NCBI GenBank assembly: GCA_025560025.1
Contig: CP048485.1
Coordinates: 1,860,001 to 1,924,000 of the forward strand
Direction: 5' to 3'
Length of the DNA: 64,000 nt
Source: Agrobacterium tumefaciens
Lineage (GTDB): Bacteria > Pseudomonadota > Alphaproteobacteria > Rhizobiales > Rhizobiaceae
Under the pieces are notes generated by a model, which worked only from the letters and a program-made list of their open reading frames with translations, made no database searches and was not told where the DNA came from. Made by a program: the position numbers and the translations under genes. Positions 47,030-56,452 of this stretch are shown in pieces (position 1 is the stretch's first letter; each line of letters begins with the position of its first letter).

Positions 47030-47572
47030 TCAATGGCCTGAAAATTCCACCAGCGTCCGCACCTCTACACCGAGGTCTTCCAGCTTCTTGCGCCCACCGA
47101 GATCGGGCAGATCGATGACGAAGCAGGCCGAAACGATTTCCGCCCCCATCTGCCGCAACAGCTTCACCGCGCCTTCGGCGGTGCCGCCGGTCGCAATCAG
47201 GTCATCGACAAGAATGACCTTCTCGCCGGGCTGCACGGCATCCACATGCATTTCCATTTCATCGACGCCGTATTCGAGGCTATAAGCGACGCGCACAGTG
47301 GTGTGCGGCAGCTTGCCCTTCTTGCGGATCGGCACGAAACCGGCCGAAAGCTGATGCGCCACCGCTCCGCCCAGAATGAAGCCGCGTGCTTCCATGCCGG
47401 CGATCTTGTCGATCTTCGTGCCCGCATAGGGCTGCACAAGCTCGTCCACCGCCCGGCGGAAAGCGCGCGGATTGCCGAGCAGCGTCGTGATGTCCCGGAA
47501 GATGATGCCCGGCTTCGGATAGTCGGGAATGGAGCGGATGGCAGCGGAAAGCTCCGAAGCGATAACGGTCAT
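47030..47572 (-). CDS. apt: Adenine phosphoribosyltransferase
   Basis: 180 residues from the ATG of [21 protein letters not shown]. It salvages adenine to AMP with PRPP. Signatures: [26 protein letters not shown], and the PRPP loop [17 protein letters not shown] (about residues 122-138). Standard family length. It lies downstream of petC on the same strand with a hairpin between. Confidence 0.95.
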   Translation of the reverse strand: MTVIASELSAAIRSIPDYPKPGIIFRDITTLLGNPRAFRRAVDELVQPYAGTKIDKIAGMEARGFILGGAVAHQLSAGFVPIRKKGKLPHTTVRVAYSLEYGVDEMEMHVDAVQPGEKVILVDDLIATGGTAEGAVKLLRQMGAEIVSACFVIDLPDLGGRKKLEDLGVEVRTLVEFSGH

Positions 47573-47732
47573 GGTATTTCCAGTTACAATGGGAAATGGA
47601 TCAGAAGGTTCGGGGCACCCTATCAACTTGGCGGCTGCGGACCAACTAAAAAGGGACCGACGACCGTCAGCGCGCGATGCCACTGGCAGATATCGGGATG
47701 CGGATCACCGTCATGACATCCCTCAACACATG

Positions 47733-47763
47733 AAAAGGCCCCCAGGGTAAGACCATGGGGGCC
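47733..47763 (-). terminator. Intrinsic terminator of petABC
   Basis: On the minus strand a stem of ggccccca against tgggggcc-type bases is followed by four T, 26 bases after the petC stop. Confidence 0.7.
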
Positions 47764-47789
47764 AGTGATTGCAGCCATTTAAAACCGGC

Positions 47790-48674
47790 TCAATGTTCCT
47801 TGCGGGCGTAGACCGATTTCTTGGTGAGATAGATCAGCGCCGTGAAGATGAACAGGAACACCATGACCATGAAGCCGGTGCGCTTGCGCTGTTCCAGATG
47901 CGGCTCTGCGGCCCACATCAGGAATGCCGACACGTCCTTGGAATATTGATCCACGGTCTGCGGCGCACCGTCATCATAGGTGACCTGATCGGCACTGATC
48001 GGCGGCGCCATCTTCAGCGCCACGGCGCTGACGAAATACGGGTTGAAATGCGTGCCTTCCGACACTTCAACGCCGGCAGGTGCATCCTGATATCCGGTCA
48101 GCAGCGCATGGATGTAATCCGGGCCGCCTTCCTGATAACCGCCGATAATGGGGATCATGTCGATGATGAATTGCGGGAACCCGCGTTCAACACCGCGTGC
48201 CTTGGCAAGCAGCGACATGTCGGGCGGGGCGGCTCCGCCATTGGCGGCGGCTGCCGCCTCATGGTTCGGGAACGGCGAGGGGAAATGATCGGAAGGCACG
48301 GCCTTGCGATTATACATTTCGCCTTCGGCATTCGGCCCGTCCTGCACTTCATATTCAGCGGCGAAAGCCTTCACCTGCTCTTCCGAATAACCGAGATCCC
48401 CGAGCGTGCGGAAAGAAACAAGGCTCATCGAATGGCAGGCGGAGCAGACTTCCTTGTAGACCTTGAGGCCACGCTGCAGCTGGCCCTTGTCGTATTTGCC
48501 GAAAGGTCCGGCAAAGGACCAGCTCTGCTCCTCGGGCTTGATGACCGGGAAGTGACCGCCGGCAATCGCGTGTTCCGTCTTGGTGGCGAGATCATGGCTC
48601 TCCTCCGCCGCAAAAGCGGCGGCGGAACAGCCAATGGCGGCGATAAGCGCGATGCTCGTGAGAAGCGTCTTCAT
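47790..48674 (-). CDS. petC: Cytochrome c1 subunit of the bc1 complex
   Basis: 294 residues from ATG 48674; an earlier ATG at 48683 is possible but too close to the gaagg ribosome-binding site. A Sec signal peptide (MKTLLTSIALIAAIGCSAAAFA) leads the protein to the periplasmic face. Heme c is bound at Cys77, Cys80 and His81 (VCSACH); the axial Met is probably in PPDMSLLAKAR. A C-terminal helix (TGFMVMVFLFIFTALIYLT) anchors it. Last gene of petABC. It carries electrons from the Rieske protein to cytochrome c. Confidence 0.96.
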   Translation of the reverse strand: MKTLLTSIALIAAIGCSAAAFAAEESHDLATKTEHAIAGGHFPVIKPEEQSWSFAGPFGKYDKGQLQRGLKVYKEVCSACHSMSLVSFRTLGDLGYSEEQVKAFAAEYEVQDGPNAEGEMYNRKAVPSDHFPSPFPNHEAAAAANGGAAPPDMSLLAKARGVERGFPQFIIDMIPIIGGYQEGGPDYIHALLTGYQDAPAGVEVSEGTHFNPYFVSAVALKMAPPISADQVTYDDGAPQTVDQYSKDVSAFLMWAAEPHLEQRKRTGFMVMVFLFIFTALIYLTKKSVYARKEH

Positions 48675-48696
48675 TGTCGTCATCCTTCCTTCGCGC

Positions 48697-50022
48697 TCAG
48701 ATCTGGGCAGCCGCTGGCGCGGCACCCTTCTTGGCGGCGTTCTTTTCAAGAACGGCCTCGGTAATCGAATTCGGAATACGCCGCGGCGTTTCGACCAGAC
48801 CGAGGATCGGCATGATGACGAGGAAGAACCCGAAATAATAGAACGTACCGAGCTGGGAAAAGCCGACGTAGTTACCTTTGATATCGCCTCCGAATATCAG
48901 GCCGATCAGGCCGCTACCTTCCGCAGGGCGCGAACCCAGCCAGCCGAGCACGATGGCGTTGACCACGAACAGCCAGAAGAACATCTTGTACCAGGGACGA
49001 TAGACGGCGGAGCGAACCTTCGACGTATCGAGCCAGGGCAGGAAGAACAGCACGATGATCGCGCCGAACATCACGAGAACGCCACCGAGCTTGGAATCGA
49101 TCGGCCCGATGTTGACGGTAACGGCGCGCAGCATCGCGTAGAACGGCAGGTAATACCATTCCGGCACGATATGCGCCGGCGTCTTCAGCGGGTCCGCCAT
49201 GATGTAGTTATCAGGGTGGCCGAGGAAGTTCGGCATGTAGAAGATGAACCACGCATAAGCGATCAGGAACACCGAAACGCCGAGCGCATCCTTCAGCGTC
49301 GCATAGGGCGTGAAGGGAACCGTGTCGGTCTTGCTCTTCACTTCCACACCGGTCGGGTTGGTCTGGCCGGTCACATGCAGCGCCCAGATGTGCAGGATGA
49401 CGACACCCGCGATCATGAAGGGCAGCAGGTAATGCAGCGCAAAGAAGCGGTTGAGCGTCGGATTGTCCACCGCAAAGCCGCCGAGCAGGAACTGCTGGAT
49501 CCATTCACCCACGAGCGGGAAAGCCGTGAAGAAGCCGGTGATGACGGTGGCGCCCCAGAAGGACATCTGGCCCCAGGGCAGAACGTAGCCCATGAAACCC
49601 GTCGCCATCATCAAAAGATAGATCACGCAGCCGAGAATCCAGAGGATTTCGCGCGGCGCCTTGTAGGAGCCGTAATAGAGGCCACGGGCGATGTGCAGGT
49701 AAACCGCGATGAAGAAGAAGGATGCACCGTTGGCATGCATGTAGCGCAGCAGCCAGCCATGATTGACGTCACGCATGATCTTTTCGACGGAATTGAAGGC
49801 AACCGTCGTTTCCGCAGCATAATGCATGGCAAGCACGACGCCGGTGAGGATCTGCACGATCAGCATCACCGAAAGCATCGCACCGAAGGTATAGGCGTAG
49901 TTCAGGTTACGCGGGACAGGATAGGCAACGAAGCTGTCATAGATCAAGCGCGGCAAGGGAAGCCGCGAATCGATCCACCTCTCGATGCCGGTGGACGGCT
50001 GATAACTGGAATGGCCACTCAT
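48697..50022 (-). CDS. petB: Cytochrome b subunit of the bc1 complex
   Basis: 441 residues with eight membrane helices. It oxidises ubiquinol at the Qo site and reduces quinone at Qi. Heme-binding His pairs lie in the second and fourth helices ([36 protein letters not shown]); the Qo motif [12 protein letters not shown] is intact. It lies 14 bases after petA. Confidence 0.97.
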   Translation of the reverse strand: MSGHSSYQPSTGIERWIDSRLPLPRLIYDSFVAYPVPRNLNYAYTFGAMLSVMLIVQILTGVVLAMHYAAETTVAFNSVEKIMRDVNHGWLLRYMHANGASFFFIAVYLHIARGLYYGSYKAPREILWILGCVIYLLMMATGFMGYVLPWGQMSFWGATVITGFFTAFPLVGEWIQQFLLGGFAVDNPTLNRFFALHYLLPFMIAGVVILHIWALHVTGQTNPTGVEVKSKTDTVPFTPYATLKDALGVSVFLIAYAWFIFYMPNFLGHPDNYIMADPLKTPAHIVPEWYYLPFYAMLRAVTVNIGPIDSKLGGVLVMFGAIIVLFFLPWLDTSKVRSAVYRPWYKMFFWLFVVNAIVLGWLGSRPAEGSGLIGLIFGGDIKGNYVGFSQLGTFYYFGFFLVIMPILGLVETPRRIPNSITEAVLEKNAAKKGAAPAAAQI

Positions 50023-50036
50023 GAATATCTGTCCCC

Positions 50037-50615
50037 TTATCCGATCTTGATCACGGTATCGGATGTGAATGCAAATGTCGGGATGGCGAGGTTCTGCGGC
50101 GCCGGACCCTTACGTATGCGGCCCGCCGTATCGTAGTGCGAGCCATGGCAGGGACAGAACCACCCGCCGAAATCGCCGGCCTGGCCGAGCGGAACACAAC
50201 CGAGATGGGTACAGGAACCGACCATGACGATCCAGTTCTCCTTGCCCTGCCCGGCGGAACGGTCGATATCCGTCGCCTGCGCGTCTGCGGCAATATTGGC
50301 ATTGCGTGCCACCGGATCCTTGAGATCACCAAGAGCGACGGCCTTGGCTTCCTCGATTTCCTTTTCCGTGCGGTTACGGATGAAGATCGGCTTGCCGCGC
50401 CACTTCACGGTGAGTGACATGCCCGGCTCGACCGCCGCCACATCCACCTCGATGGAGGCGAGCGCCAGCGTCGATGCGTCTGGGCGCATCTGGTCGATAA
50501 AGGGCCATGCGACGGCGGCGGCACCGACGGCGCCCGCCATTCCGGTTACTAGATATAGAAAATCGCGACGGGTCGGTTCACCCGAGGCGTCGTGATTGGT
50601 TACGTGCTCGCTCAC
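50037..50615 (-). CDS. petA: Rieske iron-sulfur subunit of the bc1 complex
   Basis: 192 residues. A twin-arginine-like segment ([14 protein letters not shown], residues 15-28) precedes the membrane anchor. The [2Fe-2S] cluster ligands are Cys135-x-His137 (CTHLGC with Cys140) and Cys154-x-x-His157 (CPCHGS with Cys156), Cys140 and Cys156 forming the disulphide. First gene of the operon; it passes electrons from ubiquinol to cytochrome c1. Confidence 0.97.
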   Translation of the reverse strand: MSEHVTNHDASGEPTRRDFLYLVTGMAGAVGAAAVAWPFIDQMRPDASTLALASIEVDVAAVEPGMSLTVKWRGKPIFIRNRTEKEIEEAKAVALGDLKDPVARNANIAADAQATDIDRSAGQGKENWIVMVGSCTHLGCVPLGQAGDFGGWFCPCHGSHYDTAGRIRKGPAPQNLAIPTFAFTSDTVIKIG

Positions 50616-50925
50616 CGCTACACCATCCTCTGCGCTGTTTTTGCCGTAAATCGCATGAGTCCTCCCGCTATGATTTGATCCAAGACAAACTCCGTCCCAT
50701 CGTCTCGGTCATTCTCGCGGCGTTTGAGAAACCGCGTCATTCTGTTTGATCGCAAAATATTGACTGACTTGGCAAGAGCAAAGCACACAAAGCTGCCGTA
50801 ATTCTGCCTGAGGGGCCCGATTTGTTTCTCATTTTTTCACAAGGCTTGGCAGGCGGGCAACATTGTGCGCACCCCGGCGCCGTGTTAGGAGACGCGAAGG
50901 GAGAGCTTGGAAAGCAGGGATTCGG
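50616..50925. other. Intergenic region upstream of petABC
   Basis: Divergent promoters of petABC and the EEP-family gene should lie here. A partial Fnr/FixK-like match ttgatccaagacaa at 50674-50687 keeps one half-site only. No gene is visible. Confidence 0.4.
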
Positions 50926-51858
50926 ATGACGGCGAAGCTCGCTTGCATGGTCTCCACCGTGGTGGCTGCCGTTCTTTTTATCGCCAGCCTGCGTTATGTG
51001 ACCGATTTCTGGCTTTTAGCCTTCGTCACAAGCTTTCAGCTTCACATCGCCATTGCCTGTATCCTGCTGTCATGCCTGATATTCTGGCTCACGCGTGACG
51101 CGATTTCCGCTGTTCTGGTCGTCTGGTCGCTTGCGCTCGCCATCCATGCCGTGGCCATGCTCATGGAATTTTCCACCTCCGCCACCGCTGCACCCGGGGC
51201 CAAGCCCTTTCGACTATTGTCCTTCAACGTGCTGATGGACAATGCCGCCAATGCGGATGCGATTGCCGATACAATCCTCGAATCGGGCGCCGATGCGGTC
51301 TATCTGTTCGAGGCGACGGCGCTGCAATCGGTTCTGCCGCGCCTGCAGCAAACCTACCCATACAGGCTCGGCTGCTTTTCCGGCACGCCGACCTGCGACC
51401 TGTTGATCCTGTCAAAGCGGCCTTTGCTGGAAGGCCGTTTCCACAGCCTCAGCGATCTGCGCCGCGACCGCTTCGCCATTGCCAGCATCGACCTTGACGG
51501 CACGGAACTGACGCTTGCCGCCGGCCACATCACCAAACCCTATTTCGACGATTATCACCGCGACGAGCTGGACGAAGTCAGTGAGATTCTCTTTCGCGTC
51601 ACCGGGCCGCTTATTCTGGCCGGAGACTTCAATTCGGCAAGCATCGCCCCCGACATGCGTGATTTTCTTGCCGCCAACGATCTGAAGAAAGCGGTCTGGG
51701 AACCTGCCACATGGCCAACCAGGGCGGGCCTCTTCGGCATCGCCATTGACCACATCTTCGCCCGCGAACCGGCGACGCTGATGAAAACCACACGCCTGCC
51801 CAACCGCCTTGGCTCCAATCACTATGGGCTGGTGGCCGATTTCATGATCGGAAAATAA
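50926..51858 (+). CDS. Endonuclease/exonuclease/phosphatase-family protein, membrane anchored
   Basis: 310 residues. Three membrane helices in the first 95 residues are followed by an EEP domain with LLSFNVLMDNA (metal-binding Asn), ESGADAVYLFEA (Glu), AGDFNSASIAPDM (Asp and Asn) and the catalytic SNHYGLVADF. Members hydrolyse phosphodiesters or phospholipids; a periplasmic active site is inferred from the topology. Divergent from petABC; ABC exporter convergent downstream. Confidence 0.87.
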   Translation: MTAKLACMVSTVVAAVLFIASLRYVTDFWLLAFVTSFQLHIAIACILLSCLIFWLTRDAISAVLVVWSLALAIHAVAMLMEFSTSATAAPGAKPFRLLSFNVLMDNAANADAIADTILESGADAVYLFEATALQSVLPRLQQTYPYRLGCFSGTPTCDLLILSKRPLLEGRFHSLSDLRRDRFAIASIDLDGTELTLAAGHITKPYFDDYHRDELDEVSEILFRVTGPLILAGDFNSASIAPDMRDFLAANDLKKAVWEPATWPTRAGLFGIAIDHIFAREPATLMKTTRLPNRLGSNHYGLVADFMIGK

Positions 51859-51867
51859 TCGCCGGGC

Positions 51868-53736
51868 TTATTGGGCGGCCTCATCGGCGGCAAGAAAACC
51901 GCCCGACTGCCGTGCCCAAAGCTCCGAATATAGACCGCCCTTCGAGACCAGATCGGAATGGTTGCCCTGTTCCACGATCCGGCCCTGATCCATCACGATC
52001 AGCCGGTCGAGAGCGGCGATCGTCGATAGCCGGTGGGCGATGGCCAGCACCGTCTTGCCATGCATCAATTCGTCGAGATTGCTCTGGATCGCGGCTTCCA
52101 CCTCAGAATCGAGTGCCGAGGTTGCCTCGTCGAGGACGAGAATAGGCGCGTCCTTCAGCATCACGCGGGCAATGGCGATGCGCTGCCGCTGGCCGCCGGA
52201 CAGTTTCACCCCGCGCTCGCCGACATGCGCGTCGAAGCCCAAGCGGCCGCGCTGGTCCACCAGCCTGGCGATGAAATCATCCGCCTTTGCCCGGCGCGTC
52301 GCCTCCAGCAATTGCGCTTCGGTGGCGTCGGTGCGGCCGAACATGATGTTGTCGCGGATGGAACGGTGCAGCAGCGACGTATCCTGCGTGACCATGCCAA
52401 TATGGGCGCGCAGCGATTCCTGCGTCACTCCGGCGATATCCTGCCCGTCAATCAGGATGCGGCCTTTCTCGACATCGTAAAACCGCAGAATCAGGTTGAC
52501 GAGGGTGGATTTGCCAGCGCCGGAGCGCCCGACGATGCCGACCTTTTCCCCCGCCTTGATATCGAGATTGAGATGATCGATGACGCCATTCGCCCGCCCG
52601 TAATGGAAGCTGACATTCTCAAAGCGAATGCTCGGCTTCTTCACTTCCAGCACCGTCGCATCCGGCGCGTCCACGAGACCGATCGGCTGCGAAATCAGCT
52701 CCGCGGCATTCTGCACCGTGCCGAAATTGCGCATGATGCCGTTGAACTGCGTCATCAACCGCCCGAGCAGGAAATTGAGGCGCAGCACCAGAGCCAGCGT
52801 AAAGGCAACCGCACCGGAACTGATCCTGCCGGACAGCCACAGGTCGATGCAGAGGGCGGCCATTGACGTGATCATCACGCCCGACAGCAGCGCCATGGAG
52901 GCGCGCACGCCGGTGATGAACCGCGTAAACGTCATGGTGGCGTTCTGGAAAATATCGAAGCCCTGCCGCATGTAGCGGTCATTGGCGTCGTCGCGCCCGA
53001 ACAGCCTGAGTGTCTGGATATTGCTGTAGGCGTCCACCATGCGGCCGGAGAGCATGGAGGCGGCTTCCGCCGTCTCTTTCGAATGGTAGCGAATGCGCGG
53101 CACGAAATAACGCGCCAGCGCCGAAAAGATCAGCACCCACACAAGCACGACAAGCGCAAGCCGCCAGTCCAGCCCGCCGATCAGAAACAGCATCGAAACG
53201 GAATAAATCCCGACGAACCAGACGCTTTCCATCAGCGAGGTGACAAGATCACCCGCCGCCTGCCCGCCCGACCAAACCTTGGTGACGATGCGGCCGGAAA
53301 AATCGTTCTGGAAGAAGGTCAGCGATTGCCGCGCCACATGCATGTAGGATTGCCAGCGCACCAGATTGTAAAAACCGGGTGTAATGATCTGCTGGTCCAC
53401 CAGCGCGGTGATCATCGTGACGATGAAACGCACGACGCCGATCAACACCAGCATGCCGACAAGTTCGCCGCCATGGGCGGCAAGCAGGCCGGCCCAGCCT
53501 TCATCCGGCTTCACGGTCGAGAGAATATCCACCAGCCGCCCGACGAACCAGAACAGCGCCGCCTCAATGGCCGCCGTTAGCCCGCCCAGCACCAGCATCG
53601 CGAAAAACGGCGCCTTGGCCTGAGAAATATAGAACCAGATGAAGGCGAATGTGTTTTCAGGCGGCCGCAGATCGTCCTTTCGGGCGAAGGGCTTGATCCA
53701 GTTCTCGAAGAACTCGAAGATGCGCGTAATGACCAT
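51868..53736 (-). CDS. ABC exporter, fused permease-ATPase 1
   Basis: 622 residues from ATG before VITRIFEFFENWIKPF. Six membrane helices (about 40-330) are fused to a nucleotide-binding domain with Walker A GRSGAGKSTL, Q-loop MVTQDTSLLH, signature LSGGQRQRIAIARV, Walker B ILVLDEATSALD and H-loop IAHRLST. It is type IV exporter-like, either lipid or multidrug. A closely related exporter gene lies upstream on the same strand. The substrate is unknown; the pair may form a heterodimer. Confidence 0.9.
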   Translation of the reverse strand: MVITRIFEFFENWIKPFARKDDLRPPENTFAFIWFYISQAKAPFFAMLVLGGLTAAIEAALFWFVGRLVDILSTVKPDEGWAGLLAAHGGELVGMLVLIGVVRFIVTMITALVDQQIITPGFYNLVRWQSYMHVARQSLTFFQNDFSGRIVTKVWSGGQAAGDLVTSLMESVWFVGIYSVSMLFLIGGLDWRLALVVLVWVLIFSALARYFVPRIRYHSKETAEAASMLSGRMVDAYSNIQTLRLFGRDDANDRYMRQGFDIFQNATMTFTRFITGVRASMALLSGVMITSMAALCIDLWLSGRISSGAVAFTLALVLRLNFLLGRLMTQFNGIMRNFGTVQNAAELISQPIGLVDAPDATVLEVKKPSIRFENVSFHYGRANGVIDHLNLDIKAGEKVGIVGRSGAGKSTLVNLILRFYDVEKGRILIDGQDIAGVTQESLRAHIGMVTQDTSLLHRSIRDNIMFGRTDATEAQLLEATRRAKADDFIARLVDQRGRLGFDAHVGERGVKLSGGQRQRIAIARVMLKDAPILVLDEATSALDSEVEAAIQSNLDELMHGKTVLAIAHRLSTIAALDRLIVMDQGRIVEQGNHSDLVSKGGLYSELWARQSGGFLAADEAAQ

Positions 53737-54219
53737 GATCCGGATATAGGCGGATTCCCGTTGAGGGAACAGCCGCCGAGCCTTGGGGAAGAGATTATAT
53801 TTCGGTAACGTTGGGGAAATGAAAATGGGCGCGAAACGTTCCACCGGCCTCTGGATCGCAAACAACATAGGCCGCTTTCAGCCGTCATCCTAAGTTCGTC
53901 GTCGCCATCCTCCCCTTCCGCCGTCTCATCCTCGCCCTTGAGGCGAGGATCCACCCACACCCGGAAAACATGGATCCTCGGGTCAAACCCGAGGATGACG
54001 TCGCGTCTGCCGAAAAGGCCAAGAATATTCATTGCGCGGAAATCGCCCGCGAGCTTATGCGCGGTGCATGTCTAGAAGAGCTTTAGCTTCCACACTCCAT
54101 CAATGCAGACACGCCGTGGCTGTGCGGTCATGACGGAGGAGAGGTTTAGCGCACTTGCCTGCGTAAACGCAGGCCGCAAGCGTGAGGGCGGGAAACCATG
54201 CCCCGCCCTCACATTATTC
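53737..54219. other. Intergenic region between the two ABC exporters
   Basis: It holds two hairpins: atcctcgcc/ggcgaggat (53928-53936 with 53942-53950) and atcctcggg/cccgaggat (53974-53982 with 53988-53996) followed by gacgtcg. The same second hairpin, with its gatgacgtcg flank, is near 26367. The remaining ~350 bases show no gene. Confidence 0.55.
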
Positions 54220-56070
54220 TTATTCCGCAGCCACATCAGCCTCGTGGTCAGCAATGAAACCGCCGGACTGGCGCCGCCACAGATCGGCATAGATACCGCC
54301 CATCGCCACCAGTTCCGCATGGCTGCCGGCCTCGACGATCTGGCCCTTGTCGAGGATGATGAGCCGGTCCATCTCGGTCAGCGTCGAAAGGCGATGGGCG
54401 ATCGCAATCACGGTCTTGCCTTCCATCAGCGAGAACAGGTTTTCCTGGATCGCCGCCTCGACTTCACTGTCGAGCGCCGAGGTCGCTTCGTCCAGCACCA
54501 GAATCGGCGCATTCTTGAGGAACACACGGGCAATCGCGATGCGCTGACGCTGGCCGCCGGAAAGCTTCACGCCGCGTTCGCCAACCTGCGCATCGAGGCC
54601 CTGACGGCCATGCATGTCGACAAGCGTTTCGATGAAGTCCCAGGCATTCGCCCGCTTCGCCGCCGCAATCACCTGCTCGTCCGTGGCCTCGGGATGGCCA
54701 TAGGCGATGTTGTCGCGGATCGAACGGTGCAGCAGCGACGTATCCTGCGTCACGACGCCGATCAGCTCGCGCAGGCTGTCCTGCGACACCTTGGAAATGT
54801 CCTGCCCGTCGATGGTGATCCTGCCCGCTTCCAGATCGTAGAAACGCAGCAGCAGGTTCATCAGCGTCGTCTTGCCCGCGCCCGAACGCCCGACCAGACC
54901 GACCTTCTCGCCCGGCTTGATATCAAGCGTCAGCCCGTCAATCACGCCCTTGTTCTTGCCATAGTGGAAACGGACGTTGTCATAACGGATGGCGCCCTGG
55001 GGTGCCGCAAGCTGCGGGGCCTTGGCGACATCGACGATATCGTGCGGCTTCGTCATCATCGACATGCCGTCATAGACCGTGCCGATATTTTCGAACAGCG
55101 AGGTGACTTCCCACATGATCCACTGCGACATGCCGTTGACGCGCATGGCAAGGCTGATGGCGATGGCGACCGAACCGGCGGTGACCGAACCCTGCATCCA
55201 GAAATAAAGACCGAGCGCCGCCGTGGAAAACAGCACCACGGCATTGTTGAGGTCGATCAGGATGTTGAAGCCGGAAATCTTGCGCATCTGGCGGTGAACG
55301 GTTCCGAGAAACACGTTCATGCCCTCACGCGCATATCTTTCCTCGCGGCCCGCATGGGAAAACAGCTTGATCGTCGAGATGTTGGTGTAGCTGTCGACGA
55401 TGCGGCCCGTCATCATCGAACGCGCATCCGCCTGCTCCTGCGCCAGCCGTCCGAGCTTCGGAACGAAATAGGCAAGGATGCCCATATAGATACCGAGCCA
55501 GACCAGCAGCGGAATGACCAGCCGCCAGTCCGCGGCCGCAACCATGAACAGCATCGAGACGACGAAGCTGATCGCATAGACGAAGACGTCGATCACCTTC
55601 AGCGCCACTTCGCGGATCGCCAGCGCCGTCTGCATCACCTTGGTCGAAACCCGGCCGGCAAATTCGTTGGCGAAGAAATTCATGGAATGGCGCAACAGGA
55701 AACGGTGCATCTTCCAGCGCGCAATCATGCCGAAATTGCCGGCAAGCGTCTGGTGCATCGTCATGGTGTGGATCGCGCCCATCAGCGGCAGCACGAAGAG
55801 CACCAGTCCGGCCATGACAATCAGATGCCAGCCCTCATCGGCAAAAAACGTCTCGCGATTGGCCGTGGACAGCCAGTCGACGATATTGCCGAGGAATTTG
55901 TAGAGCATGGCTTCCGCAACGGCGATGCCCATGGACATCAGGCCAAGCAGCAGCAGCCAGGGCCATGCCGGCTTCACATAGTGCCACAGGAACGGCAAAA
56001 GCGTCTTCGGCGGCACGGACGGCGTCGAAGAGGGAAAAGGATCGAGGCGTTTTTCAAACCAGCCAAACAT
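54220..56070 (-). CDS. ABC exporter, fused permease-ATPase 2
   Basis: 616 residues from ATG before FGWFEKRLDPFPSST. It has the same six-helix plus nucleotide-binding architecture as the downstream exporter, and their ATPase domains are nearly identical by eye: VGRSGAGKTTL, VTQDTSLLHRSIRDNI, VGERGVKLSGGQRQRIAIARV, LDEATSALDSEVEAAIQ. The transmembrane halves differ more. This fits tandem duplication followed by divergence. A small open frame with strong ribosome-binding site lies 150 bases upstream. Confidence 0.9.
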   Translation of the reverse strand: MFGWFEKRLDPFPSSTPSVPPKTLLPFLWHYVKPAWPWLLLLGLMSMGIAVAEAMLYKFLGNIVDWLSTANRETFFADEGWHLIVMAGLVLFVLPLMGAIHTMTMHQTLAGNFGMIARWKMHRFLLRHSMNFFANEFAGRVSTKVMQTALAIREVALKVIDVFVYAISFVVSMLFMVAAADWRLVIPLLVWLGIYMGILAYFVPKLGRLAQEQADARSMMTGRIVDSYTNISTIKLFSHAGREERYAREGMNVFLGTVHRQMRKISGFNILIDLNNAVVLFSTAALGLYFWMQGSVTAGSVAIAISLAMRVNGMSQWIMWEVTSLFENIGTVYDGMSMMTKPHDIVDVAKAPQLAAPQGAIRYDNVRFHYGKNKGVIDGLTLDIKPGEKVGLVGRSGAGKTTLMNLLLRFYDLEAGRITIDGQDISKVSQDSLRELIGVVTQDTSLLHRSIRDNIAYGHPEATDEQVIAAAKRANAWDFIETLVDMHGRQGLDAQVGERGVKLSGGQRQRIAIARVFLKNAPILVLDEATSALDSEVEAAIQENLFSLMEGKTVIAIAHRLSTLTEMDRLIILDKGQIVEAGSHAELVAMGGIYADLWRRQSGGFIADHEADVAAE

Positions 56071-56222
56071 AGGCCAAGCTCCGGCAATCAATCGCTCCAT
56101 CGTGACATGGTGAGCGGACACAAATATGGCTCACGACGGAACGGAAAAGTCTTTGGATATGGCCGTGACAGCCACATGACGAATCGAGAAATGGGAAACG
56201 CGGCCGAACCGCGGAGTAACAC

Positions 56223-56279
56223 CTAGGCCAGCAGCGGCACTACTGGGGCCGGGAGGCGAAAGCGAACGTAAATATCCAT
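56223..56279 (-). CDS. Possible 18-residue leader peptide
   Basis: Minus-strand frame encoding MDIYVRFRLPAPVVPLLA, preceded by the strong ribosome-binding site gggagg 5 bases before the ATG. It is followed by a short hairpin (about 56200-56215, cgcgg/ccgcg) and then, after ~150 bases, by the ABC exporter gene. The peptide is basic then Pro/Val/Leu-rich. Such a leader could attenuate the exporter or encode a small membrane peptide. No family is known to me. Confidence 0.4.
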   Translation of the reverse strand: MDIYVRFRLPAPVVPLLA

Positions 56280-56452
56280 AATAACCTCCCTGAGCTGGTG
56301 TTGAAGATGTGGCCTTGTAGCGCAAAAATTAATCGTTGACCAGTCGGAAAGACCAGGATGCGCTAGAAAACTCCCGATTGTGGCGAACACCGCCAAATGG
56401 GTGGATTTACCCGCAGAGGTTTCCACCCATCACCGGCCTTGAATGTATCGCC
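56280..56452. other. Intergenic, promoter region of leader peptide and exporter
   Basis: The segment is between the metallophosphoesterase gene and the leader peptide. It has A+T-rich bases near 56325 (gcaaaaattaatcg) that may contain the minus-strand promoter. Nothing else stands out. Confidence 0.3.

Noticed and set aside
48580..50136. 518-codon open frame on the plus strand
   Set aside because: Antisense to petABC; low-complexity charged sequence.
50674..50687. Fnr/FixK-like box before petABC
   Set aside because: Only one half-site (ttgat) fits; the other half is gacaa in place of atcaa, so I do not call it an operator.
54103..56226. 707-codon open frame on the plus strand
   Set aside because: Antisense to the second ABC exporter; the sequence is rich in His, Arg and Gln, typical of a reverse-frame shadow in GC-rich DNA.
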